The notes below the pieces were generated by a model. It had not been told where the DNA came from, did no database searches, and saw only the letters and a list, made by a program, of their open reading frames with translations. Shown piece after piece: positions 17,885-25,356 of a stretch of DNA of 64,000 nucleotides (the first letter of the stretch is position 1; each line of letters begins with the position of its first letter). The stretch comes from Thermoactinomyces sp. DSM 45892 (GTDB lineage: Bacteria > Bacillota > Bacilli > Thermoactinomycetales > Thermoactinomycetaceae): NCBI RefSeq assembly GCF_900107305.1, contig NZ_FNPL01000004.1, positions 62,001 to 126,000 on the forward strand. Direction: 5' to 3'. The translations under genes and the position numbers were made by a program.

Positions 17885-19618
17885 ATGAATAGATCCCATT
17901 TGAGGGTGCTAATTGGGTTGGTCACATGGCCCAAGAAAGTAGTTTTTTGTGCGTTCTTAACATCAGTTATGACCGCGATATTAGGCATATTAGTACCATG
18001 GGTCACTAAAAACACGATTGATTCGTTTACATCTCATTTCGATGTTACCAAGGTGTTTTTATTAGTTGGATTATTCTTGGTTAATGTGATATTAAGTGGT
18101 ATTTCACATTACATGCTTGCCTATCTAGGTGAGTATACAATTTATCGCCTTAGGGAAAAAATGTGGGCGCATGTTTTAAGGTTGCCGATAGATTATTTTG
18201 ATAATAATGGCACGGGACAAACAGTAAGTCGGTTGACAGATGATGTATCGACTTTAAATAATTTTGTTTCTCAGAAAGTACCTGAGTTTATATCCCAAGC
18301 GCTATTAGTAGTTGGATCCATTATATTTTTATTCGTTTTAGATTGGAAGTTAACGTTAGCACTATTCTTAATGGTACCGATTTTAACTGTCATTATAGCA
18401 CCTATAGGCAGAAGGCTATATAAAGTAGCAGGGGAAACACAAAATGAAATGGCTACTTTCGTGGGGAGATTGAGCAGTGTATTAGCAGAAATGCGTCTCG
18501 TTAAAAGTTATAGCGGGGAGAAAAAAGAGTATTCACGTGTGATGGAATCAGGAGAAGCTCTCTTTCGTCTAAATTTAACGGCGGCGAAGTTACAATCCAT
18601 CTTCTCTCCTCTCATTTCAGGGACGATCATGCTAATGGTACTTGTGTTATTAGGTTATGGCGGACTACGTATGGCAGATGGAACTCTAACTGCAGGCACA
18701 TTTGTTGCGATTATATTTTATATCATTCAAGCTATTGTTCCCATTAGTTCAGTAGCTTCTTTTTTTACTGAATATAAGGCGACTTCAGGGGCTACCAAAA
18801 GATTATATGAGATATACACTTTATCAGAAGAGGATCTTGATGAGGTGGATGAGTGTACGAAGGTTATGGATGGTCAACTTCACTTCCACCATGTATCTTT
18901 TTCGTATAATAAAAAATCTGAGGTGTTACGAGATATATCTTTTACAGCACATCCAAATCAGATTACAGCGATTGTAGGGCCTTCGGGTGCGGGGAAGACG
19001 ACCCTGTTTCATCTGATTGAGCGTATGTATACCACGCATAGTGGAATGATTTCATGTGACCAATTTCAAATTGATCAGATTCCATTAACCAATTGGCGTA
19101 AAATGATTGGTTATGTGATGCAAGATAGTGCGATTATAAATGAAACGATTCGTGAAAATATTTTATATGGTGTAGATGATGCTGATGAAGAGAGTATGAT
19201 TTATTATGCAAGATTAGCAAATGCTCACGATTTTATTAGTAGCCTTCCTGAGGGATATGATACGGTTGTAGGCGAGAGAGGGATTAAGTTATCAGGTGGT
19301 CAAAAACAGAGGATTGCAATTGCTCGGGCCTTTATCATGAATCCTAAAGTTTTATTGCTTGATGAGGCAACGGCTAATTTGGACAGCGAAAGTGAGAGAT
19401 TAGTGCAGACTGCGATGTATAACCTGATGGAAAATCGTACTACTCTAGTGATTGCCCACCGACTTTCGACGATTAGAAATGCAGATCAAATTATTTTCCT
19501 AGATGAAGGAAAGGTAACTGGGATTGGAAAGCACAATGAGCTGATGAATAAACATCGTAAATATGCTGAGTTTGTAGAGGGACAGAATTTAAAAATGGCT
19601 TCAGTAGGGTGTGGATAG
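17885..19618 (+). CDS. lanT: ABC exporter (MsbA/BmrA-type), probable LanT
   Basis: This 577-residue half-transporter has six membrane helices (about 1-300) fused to an ATPase domain: Walker A GPSGAGKTT, signature LSGGQKQR, Walker B VLLLDEAT and H-loop IAHRLST. It lacks an N-terminal C39 peptidase, so it would export modified precursor without cleaving it, leaving leader removal to other enzymes such as the adjacent M16 pair. ATG 17885 follows GAGGGAGGTG; the longer frame from TTG 17846 overlaps the permease end. The next gene starts on the base after its stop. Confidence 0.88.
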   Translation: MNRSHLRVLIGLVTWPKKVVFCAFLTSVMTAILGILVPWVTKNTIDSFTSHFDVTKVFLLVGLFLVNVILSGISHYMLAYLGEYTIYRLREKMWAHVLRLPIDYFDNNGTGQTVSRLTDDVSTLNNFVSQKVPEFISQALLVVGSIIFLFVLDWKLTLALFLMVPILTVIIAPIGRRLYKVAGETQNEMATFVGRLSSVLAEMRLVKSYSGEKKEYSRVMESGEALFRLNLTAAKLQSIFSPLISGTIMLMVLVLLGYGGLRMADGTLTAGTFVAIIFYIIQAIVPISSVASFFTEYKATSGATKRLYEIYTLSEEDLDEVDECTKVMDGQLHFHHVSFSYNKKSEVLRDISFTAHPNQITAIVGPSGAGKTTLFHLIERMYTTHSGMISCDQFQIDQIPLTNWRKMIGYVMQDSAIINETIRENILYGVDDADEESMIYYARLANAHDFISSLPEGYDTVVGERGIKLSGGQKQRIAIARAFIMNPKVLLLDEATANLDSESERLVQTAMYNLMENRTTLVIAHRLSTIRNADQIIFLDEGKVTGIGKHNELMNKHRKYAEFVEGQNLKMASVGCG

Positions 19619-20905
19619 ATGGAAAATAATATAAATATGATAACGCAGGAAGTCGGGGATATACATCTTCATTTATGGAAGACAGATAAGTTTAAAACAA
19701 CATCTATTATGTTGAAGATCAACTCTCCCTTATCCGAAGAGACGGTAACAGCCCGTGCGTTGATTCCGGAAATTTTACAAAGTGGAACAATGGATTATCC
19801 CAATAGAACCATGATAAAGCAAAAGCTTGATGATATGTATGGCGCTGTTCTGATGACAGATATACAAAAAAATGGAGATCACCATGTAATTACGTTTCGT
19901 ATAGATGTCGTATCTGAAAGATATTTATCAAGCAAGGTCTCGTTGTTGCAAGAAGCGCTTCTATTACTACATCAAATTGTGATGGATCCTTGTTTGGAAA
20001 ATGATAATGATACTTTTGTAAAGGGGATTGTAGAGCAAGAGAAACGAGTATTACAACAGAGGATTCAATCGATCTATGACAATAAGATGGTTTACTCATC
20101 GGTCCGAATGACGGAAGAGCTGTTTGCTGAGGATGTATATCGATTACCTGAATATGGTCGTATAGAGGATTTAGATGTACTAGATTCTAAAGCTATCTAT
20201 CAGGTGTATAAACAAATGCTTCAGCACGATCGTATGGATCTATTTATTGTTGGTAGTTTCAATGAGGATTCTATAAAGGAGATCGTTTCGTCCTTATTTG
20301 GGAATGAGCGTTCTGTTCGAGAACCTCAAACTGTGCATACATGGAATAAGAATGTAATAAGGGAGAAGGTAGTATTTGATCAGAAAGAAGTAAAACAAGG
20401 TCATTTACTTATGGGTTATCGTACATATGCTACATCTATAGAAGATAATTATGTAGCAACGAGAGTAGCGAACTGTCTTTTGGGAGGTAGTCCTTCATCA
20501 AAGTTATTTACAAATGTTCGGGAGAAAAATAGCTTAGCCTACTTTGTTGGCTCTAAGCTAGAGCCTTATAAAGGTGCACTTATCGTGGTAGCAGGAATTG
20601 AGTTTGATAGATATGATCAGACTGTTGATATTATTAGAAAGCAAATAGTAGCGATAAAGAAAGGTGATTTTACAGAAAGTGATATGGAACAAGCAAAAGC
20701 TTTGCTAATAAATCAGCTATGGAGCAATATCGATACTTCATTAGGTTTGATTGAGCTTGCTTATCCTGAAATCATCGAAAATCGTCCACTTTCCTTACAA
20801 GACCGTATCAAGAAAATTAGAAATGTAACTAAAGAAGATGTTATTCGTTCGGTGAATAGATGGGAACTTGATACTATTTATTTTTTGACTAGTGGAGGTG
20901 AATGA
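19619..20905 (+). CDS. M16B peptidase family protein, non-catalytic partner
   Basis: This 428-residue M16-family protein is related to YmfF. The HxxEH zinc motif of M16 enzymes is absent (the expected region reads ARALIPEILQSGT), but the C-terminal half keeps the substrate-binding Arg/Tyr element NVREKNSLAYFVGS. Such subunits pair with a catalytic M16 chain, as in mitochondrial processing peptidase and bacterial M16B heterodimers. Its start abuts the exporter stop (TAG|ATG) and it overlaps the region just before the catalytic subunit, so the two are probably co-produced. Confidence 0.85.
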   Translation: MENNINMITQEVGDIHLHLWKTDKFKTTSIMLKINSPLSEETVTARALIPEILQSGTMDYPNRTMIKQKLDDMYGAVLMTDIQKNGDHHVITFRIDVVSERYLSSKVSLLQEALLLLHQIVMDPCLENDNDTFVKGIVEQEKRVLQQRIQSIYDNKMVYSSVRMTEELFAEDVYRLPEYGRIEDLDVLDSKAIYQVYKQMLQHDRMDLFIVGSFNEDSIKEIVSSLFGNERSVREPQTVHTWNKNVIREKVVFDQKEVKQGHLLMGYRTYATSIEDNYVATRVANCLLGGSPSSKLFTNVREKNSLAYFVGSKLEPYKGALIVVAGIEFDRYDQTVDIIRKQIVAIKKGDFTESDMEQAKALLINQLWSNIDTSLGLIELAYPEIIENRPLSLQDRIKKIRNVTKEDVIRSVNRWELDTIYFLTSGGE

Positions 20906-20906
20906 A

Positions 20907-22196
20907 ATGAAGAAGATGATTTATGCGCAGTTAGGTGAAGTTCTGTATCATGAAAAATTAGAAAATGGACTTACTGTTTATATCTTACCTAAATACGGAT
21001 TTCGCGAGGTGTTTGCTACCTTAACAACGAATTTTGGATCGATTGATAATGTATTTACTCCTCGAGGAATGAAGGAGCCGATAAAAGTACCTGATGGGAT
21101 TGCTCATTTTCTAGAACATAAAATGTTTGAGGGTGAGGATCAGGATGCTTTCTACACTTTTGGTAAGCAGGGAGCATCTGCAAACGCATTTACTAGCTTT
21201 ACAAGGACTGGGTATCTATTTTCTAGCATGGAGCAAGTTGAAAAGAATATTGAGACGTTACTCGACTTTGTTCAAGATCCATATTTTACAGATCAATCAA
21301 TGGAAAAAGAAAAAGGCATTATCGCACAAGAAATTATGATGTATGCAGATGACCCTGATTGGCGCGCTTACTTTGGTGTGATTGAAAATATGTTCGAAAG
21401 TCATCCTGTAAGGATTGATGTTGGTGGAACGATTGAATCTATTACAGCTATTACGAAAGAAAATTTATATACTTGCTATGAAACATTTTACCATCCAAGT
21501 AATATGTCACTGTTTATCATCGGCGCTATTGATCCAGGGAAGATAATGGAGATGGTACGGAAGAATCAATCAGCTAAGAAATTTCCAGCAGAGGACGGAA
21601 TTATTCGTCATGTGATGCCTGAAGGGACGCCTGTCCATATCGAAAAGCGGACGGTATCGATGAATGTGAGTATGCCAAAATGTATCGTCGGCTATAAAGA
21701 AAAAGATCCTACGAGACAAGGGAACGACTTATTAAAACATCAACTTTCCATTCAAGTAGTACTTGATTTAATGTTTTCATCCGGTTCAAAAGCCTATAAT
21801 GGTTTATACGAGTCTGGTAATATTCATAGTCCACTTTCGTATCAGTATACTGCTGAATGGGGCTTTGGTTTTTCCATGATCAGTGGAGATAGTCAAGATC
21901 CAGACTATCTGGCGGATAAAATAACGGAGACGATTACCACTTATCAAGAAATTGGTTTTTCAAATGAAGAAGTAGATAGGGCCATTAAGAGGAAAATTGG
22001 GGCTTTTTTGAGCTCATTAAATTCGTTAGATTTTATTGCGAAGGAATTTACACGTTATCAATTTAATGGTATGAACTTTTTTGATATAGTTCCCGCATTA
22101 GAGAGGCTTACTGCCAATGACTTACTAGAGGTTTTAATGGATCATTTTACACCTGAATATCGGACGATTTTCGTCATTCGTAAGGAGGGATCTTAA
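20907..22196 (+). CDS. M16B zinc metallopeptidase, catalytic subunit
   Basis: The 429-residue protein is related to YmfH. The inverted zinc motif HFLEH lies at 67-71, with the downstream Glu ligand probably Glu142 in IIAQEIMMY. ATG 20907 follows GGAGGTG at 6 nt; GTG 20892 would overlap that site. M16B peptidase pairs have been implicated in leader removal in class III lanthipeptide pathways of Bacillota, which fits the peptidase-free exporter here. Whether it acts inside the cell or after export cannot be judged, since no signal peptide is visible. Confidence 0.9.
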   Translation: MKKMIYAQLGEVLYHEKLENGLTVYILPKYGFREVFATLTTNFGSIDNVFTPRGMKEPIKVPDGIAHFLEHKMFEGEDQDAFYTFGKQGASANAFTSFTRTGYLFSSMEQVEKNIETLLDFVQDPYFTDQSMEKEKGIIAQEIMMYADDPDWRAYFGVIENMFESHPVRIDVGGTIESITAITKENLYTCYETFYHPSNMSLFIIGAIDPGKIMEMVRKNQSAKKFPAEDGIIRHVMPEGTPVHIEKRTVSMNVSMPKCIVGYKEKDPTRQGNDLLKHQLSIQVVLDLMFSSGSKAYNGLYESGNIHSPLSYQYTAEWGFGFSMISGDSQDPDYLADKITETITTYQEIGFSNEEVDRAIKRKIGAFLSSLNSLDFIAKEFTRYQFNGMNFFDIVPALERLTANDLLEVLMDHFTPEYRTIFVIRKEGS

Positions 22197-22309
22197 TGTT
22201 CAAGATTACGTGGGATATGGGTCCTATCGCACAGATTCTAAATATTGCGGTACTTATTATCATTATAGTGTACGCTATTAGATTGGTAATAAAAACATTA
22301 AAAAAGTAA
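22196..22309 (+). CDS. Small single-span membrane peptide (37 residues)
   Basis: This ORF is coupled to the peptidase stop through TAATG, with AAGGAGGGA 8 nt upstream. It encodes a hydrophobic helix (IAQILNIAVLIIIIVYAIRL) ending in basic residues (KTLKK). The good ribosome site, coupling and compact membrane design make it a probable real gene, perhaps an immunity peptide or transporter partner. I do not recognise a named family. Confidence 0.65.
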   Translation: MFKITWDMGPIAQILNIAVLIIIIVYAIRLVIKTLKK

Positions 22310-22324
22310 TTCTGGGTGTACTTT

Positions 22325-22573
22325 ATGTTTGATATGCTGAAAGCGATGATTGATGGTGAATTTACTCTTGAGCAGTTTCTGTTTTATTTATAGTATATAC
22401 GGGCTTAAAATGTTCTTTATTTAGTAATGGCGAATTGGGCAATGGTTCACTACTGGAAACCTAATCTTCAAATCGGAATGGTTGTATATATTGTAGTAGC
22501 TGTTCTTCTTAGTACGGGACTCTATGCTATTCTGAATCTGGACGAACTAAAGAAAAGGTTTTCGACAAAGTAA
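22325..22573 (+). pseudogene. Remnant of a small two-helix membrane protein gene
   Basis: One reading frame from ATG 22325 gives MFDMLKAMIDGEFTLEQFLF, is broken by TAG at 22391 and TAA at 22406, then continues in the same frame as MANWAMVHYWKPNLQIGMVV and a hydrophobic helix to TAA 22571. Both pieces look like coding sequence of one protein. The internal start has no ribosome site, so this is probably a decayed gene at the end of the lanthipeptide operon. Confidence 0.5.
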
Positions 22574-22612
22574 TATCTCTTTGTACACTTCTTCTTAATA
22601 ATAAGAAACGGG

Positions 22613-22646
22613 TATCCACCTTCGTTATAAAGGTGGATATATTTTA
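22613..22646. terminator. Terminator between the lanthipeptide island and rlmH
   Basis: The perfect 10-bp stem TATCCACCTT / AAGGTGGATA (22613-22622 and 22630-22639) with loop CGTTAT is followed by TATTTTAT. It lies between converging genes. Confidence 0.8.
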
Positions 22647-22666
22647 TGTACTGATGTTTTTTTCGC

Positions 22667-23146
22667 TTACTTATGATATGTCTCCCCCCGATTAATCTTA
22701 CAAGCTCGATAAATCTGCTCTAACAAGAACACCCGCATAAGCTGATGAGGAAAGGTCATTTTAGAGAAGGATAGGTCCCAGTTAGAGCGAGCGTATACCT
22801 CTTTCGATAAGCCGTGGGAGCCGCCGATAATGAAGCTAAAGTGACTATGTCCGTAAGTGGTGAGATGGTCTAGTTTGTTAGCTAGTCCGGGGGAGGTTAC
22901 CATTTCTCCATTTACAGCGAGAACGATCGTGAATGAGTCGGGATGGAGTGTTTTTAAAATTCGTTCGCCTTCTTTTCGAAGGACTTGCTCAATCTCTGCA
23001 TCAGAAGGCTGATCAGCACATTTTTCTTCTGCTAACTCGATGATCTCAATCTTGGTATAAGCCTGCAGACGTTTTTGATACTCGTCGCAGGCTTGTTTCA
23101 GGAATTTTTCTTTTAGTTTTCCAATGGTAATTAGTTGAATTCGCAA
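22667..23146 (-). CDS. rlmH: 23S rRNA pseudouridine-1915 N3-methyltransferase RlmH
   Basis: RlmH is a dimeric SPOUT methyltransferase that methylates pseudouridine 1915 in helix 69 of 23S rRNA on assembled 70S ribosomes. The 159-residue protein shows the SAM-binding knot FIIGGSHGLSKEVY and the C-terminal MTFPHQLMRVFLLEQIYRA, at full family length. It starts with TTG 23146, 6 nt after GAGGA. In Bacillus subtilis it (yydA) also lies at the far end of the wal cluster. The CxxH gene lies just upstream on the same strand. Confidence 0.95.
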   Translation of the reverse strand: MRIQLITIGKLKEKFLKQACDEYQKRLQAYTKIEIIELAEEKCADQPSDAEIEQVLRKEGERILKTLHPDSFTIVLAVNGEMVTSPGLANKLDHLTTYGHSHFSFIIGGSHGLSKEVYARSNWDLSFSKMTFPHQLMRVFLLEQIYRACKINRGETYHK

Positions 23147-23161
23147 GGGTTATCCTCGATT

Positions 23162-23356
23162 CTACTCTGTTTGTTCGGCGATGCCGTATTCGAGTTCTAG
23201 TTGAAACCCGGCAGTCCCCTTACACCATCTACACGAATGCTTCTCAGATGATTGTAGTGGTTCTAGTGTAGGTGCAGTGTGAAATTCTTCTATCATATCA
23301 TCCATGACATAATCAAGATGTTCATCACAAGCATACCAAATATGAGAATCTTGCAT
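23162..23356 (-). CDS. CxxH/CxxC small protein (BA5709 family)
   Basis: The 64-residue protein has a CDEH motif at residues 10-13 and a CRWC motif in the middle, spaced as in the CxxH/CxxC family found next to rlmH in Bacillus genomes. The four ligands could bind one zinc ion. The function is unknown. The ATG at 23356 has AAGGAGAG upstream. It is cotranscribed with rlmH, with a 15-nt gap. Confidence 0.8.
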   Translation of the reverse strand: MQDSHIWYACDEHLDYVMDDMIEEFHTAPTLEPLQSSEKHSCRWCKGTAGFQLELEYGIAEQTE

Positions 23357-23795
23357 GGAGTTCTCTCCTTTTAAATATGATTCGACACTATGTATTGTGG
23401 TTATCTCTACTCCATTTTACACCTTTTCGAGTAGTAATACCCATTGTTTAGGAGGGTAGATTCAACGATTTTGGCTTGCTCAGGTTCAGATAACAGCATC
23501 AATAATCGAATTTATAAATAAGGGATGTAAAATAGGATTGTCCCACTAGGTATCCTCTCAGGGATGCCTTTTTGGGAACAATCCTAATAACGTACCTTTT
23601 TACCCTAGATTATCGACTTACTTACGATCAATAAAAATGTTCGTGACACCATCAATATAATCGGGAAGAAAGGTGCTTAATATAATATATGGATATATCT
23701 ATTTTTTGTGACTTTTTCTTTTCTATCATGATTGCCTCTGCTCATACAATGATTACTAAATGTAAACGATGAGATGAAGCCTAAGGTTAATCGTC
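23357..23795 (+). other. 439-nt gap with a long hairpin
   Basis: I see no gene in this gap. An imperfect long hairpin spans 23534-23585: the outer arms AGGATTGTCCCA / TGGGAACAATCCT have one bulge and there is a second inner stem, AGGTATCC / GGGATGCCT. It could be a terminator or a small palindromic repeat. CATACAAT at 23743-23750 equals the -10 consensus of the sporulation factor SigE, but a matching -35 is not clear. Confidence 0.4.
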
Positions 23796-23950
23796 TTGAT
23801 CGGAAAAAAAGAATGGATCCTAAATAAGTTAGAAAATGTGTTAAACACAGACGTTACTAGGGTACCCACGGGACCCCAAGGACCAGTGGGTACCACAGGG
23901 CCTCAAGGGGATACCGGATCTCAAGGAGACACGGGGCCTCAAGGGGATAC

Positions 23951-24220
23951 CGGACCTCGAGGAGACACGGGGCCTCAAGGGAATACGGGACCTCAAGGAG
24001 CAACGGGACCTCAAGGGAATACAGGACCCCAAGGGGATACCGGACCTCGAGGAGACACGGGGCCTCAAGGGAATACGGGACCTCAAGGAGCAACGGGACC
24101 TCAAGGGAATACAGGACCCCAAGGGGATACCGGACCTCGAGGAGACACGGGGCCTCAAGGGAATACGGGACCTCAAGGAGCAACGGGACCTCAAGGGAAT
24201 ACAGGACCCCAAGGGAATAC
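23951..24220 (+). repeat. 90-bp tandem repeat, three copies
   Basis: Copies begin at 23951, 24041 and 24131 and encode 30-residue Gly-X-Y units. The first two are almost identical and the third diverges at its end, which fits recent unequal crossing-over or replication slippage. Confidence 0.9.
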
Positions 24221-24493
24221 GGGGCCTCAAGGAGCAACGGGACCTCAAGGGGATACCGGACCTCAAGGAGCAACAGGGCCTCAAGGAGCAACAGGACCTA
24301 CAGGGTCTACTGGACCTCAAGGGCCTACAGGATCATTTGTTACAGGCGATTTCCTATCCTAGTTCAAGGAAACTCAGGCGCGTCTGGAAGTGCTCCTCTG
24401 AACTTTGGGGATACGCTAAACTTCATATCGGATACGTTAGAAATCACGGTAACACCTGGTTCTGCTGATGTGAGACTAGACGTTCCGACAGGG

Positions 24494-24690
24494 GCAAACG
24501 GTCCAACGGGAGCAACAGGAGCCACGGGAACCGCAGGAGCAAACGGTCCAACGGGAGCAACAGGAGCCACGGGAACCGCAGGAGCAAACGGTCCAACGGG
24601 AGCAACAGGAGCTACGGGAACCGCAGGAGTAAACGGTCCAACGGGAGCAACAGGAGCCACGGGAACCGCAGGAGTAACTGGACCGACGGG
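24494..24690 (+). repeat. 45-bp tandem repeat, four copies plus a partial
   Basis: Units start at 24494, 24539, 24584 and 24629, with a partial at 24674. They encode [15 protein letters not shown]-type Gly-X-Y repeats. Confidence 0.88.
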
Positions 24691-25157
24691 CAATCCAGGC
24701 CCACCTTCTTTTGCACAATTCTTTGTTCAAGGGGGAGGGACTATTACATTGTCTCCAGGAGCTACATTCCCCTTTGTTTCAAGCGGTGCAAGTAATACAC
24801 CAGACTATACCTTACTGCCCGAGGGATCTTTTAGAGTTTCACAAACAGGTACTTATTTAATTCAATATACTATTCTATTCAATGCTAGTTCTACTCAGGG
24901 GATGGTGAGTATCAGAGTTAATGGTAGTACCGTAACCCCTAACGGTAAATCGGTTGTAAGTGGAAGCGATACGGTTAGAGGGATAGCAACTGGAATGGCA
25001 CTTTTCGATTTAGTTGTTGGTGATGTTGTAGCTATAATTAATGCAGGAAATGGAGCTACTCTAACAAGTAGTGGATCAGTAGATGGTGTAGGGATCCTAA
25101 GAATTGTTGTTGTTCAAAAACTCACGTATATTTGATTATATCTTGTTAGGGAAAGCT

Positions 25158-25217
25158 GATGATTATATCAAAAATCAATTGGCTTTTGATATAATCATCC
25201 CTTTTTCTTTTTTTTGG
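25158..25217 (+). terminator. Strong terminator after the collagen-like gene remnant
   Basis: A perfect 16-bp stem (25158-25173 / 25184-25199) with a 10-nt loop is followed by CC and a long T-tract. Confidence 0.93.
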
Positions 25218-25272
25218 AAATAAGGGGTTTAAACAGTAAAAAAATCAATATGTAGTAGTGGTATCATGGGGT

Positions 25273-25290
25273 TTATCCACATTATCCACA
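25273..25290 (+). promoter_or_regulatory. Two abutting perfect DnaA boxes
   Basis: TTATCCACA occurs twice head-to-tail with no spacing, at 25273-25281 and 25282-25290, followed by a looser TATACACA near 25294. The upstream 60 nt are AT-rich. It is far from the expected oriC left of parB, so it may titrate DnaA or regulate locally rather than start replication. Confidence 0.7.
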
Positions 25291-25319
25291 AGATATACAC
25301 ATAGCATGTCAAAATGTAG

Positions 25320-25352
25320 GAAAAAGCCCCACTAGGTAGTGGAGCTTTTTTA
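25320..25352. terminator. Bidirectional terminator after htrA
   Basis: AAAAAGC(C)CCACT pairs with AGTGGAGCTTTTT around a short loop. Reading leftward on the minus strand it terminates htrA. Confidence 0.85.
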
Positions 25353-25356
25353 TTCC

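Larger units (their letters stand above)
23796..25135 (+). pseudogene. Collagen-like (BclA-type) gene, 5'-truncated and frameshifted
   Basis: Compared with intact paralogues in this window, this copy lacks the whole N-terminal helical domain (about 75 codons). Homology starts at IGKKEWILN right after TTG 23796. Collagen block 1 ([18 protein letters not shown] triplets) runs to 24340. The conserved spacer then breaks at TAG 24360-24362 because one base is missing between TCC 24357-24359 and GTT 24362. Downstream the second frame continues without stops through the spacer, a second collagen block ([15 protein letters not shown] units) and a C-terminal jelly-roll-like domain ending at 25135. A sequencing error could explain the frameshift but not the missing 5' end. 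Confidence 0.75.

Noticed and set aside
23951-24220. Regular repeats that might suggest a CRISPR array
   Set aside because: Repeats are in frame, contiguous without unique spacers and encode collagen triplets.
25200-25300. A second replication origin at the DnaA boxes
   Set aside because: Only two or three boxes are present, with no dnaA/dnaN genes or extended AT-rich unwinding region; titration or local regulation is more likely.
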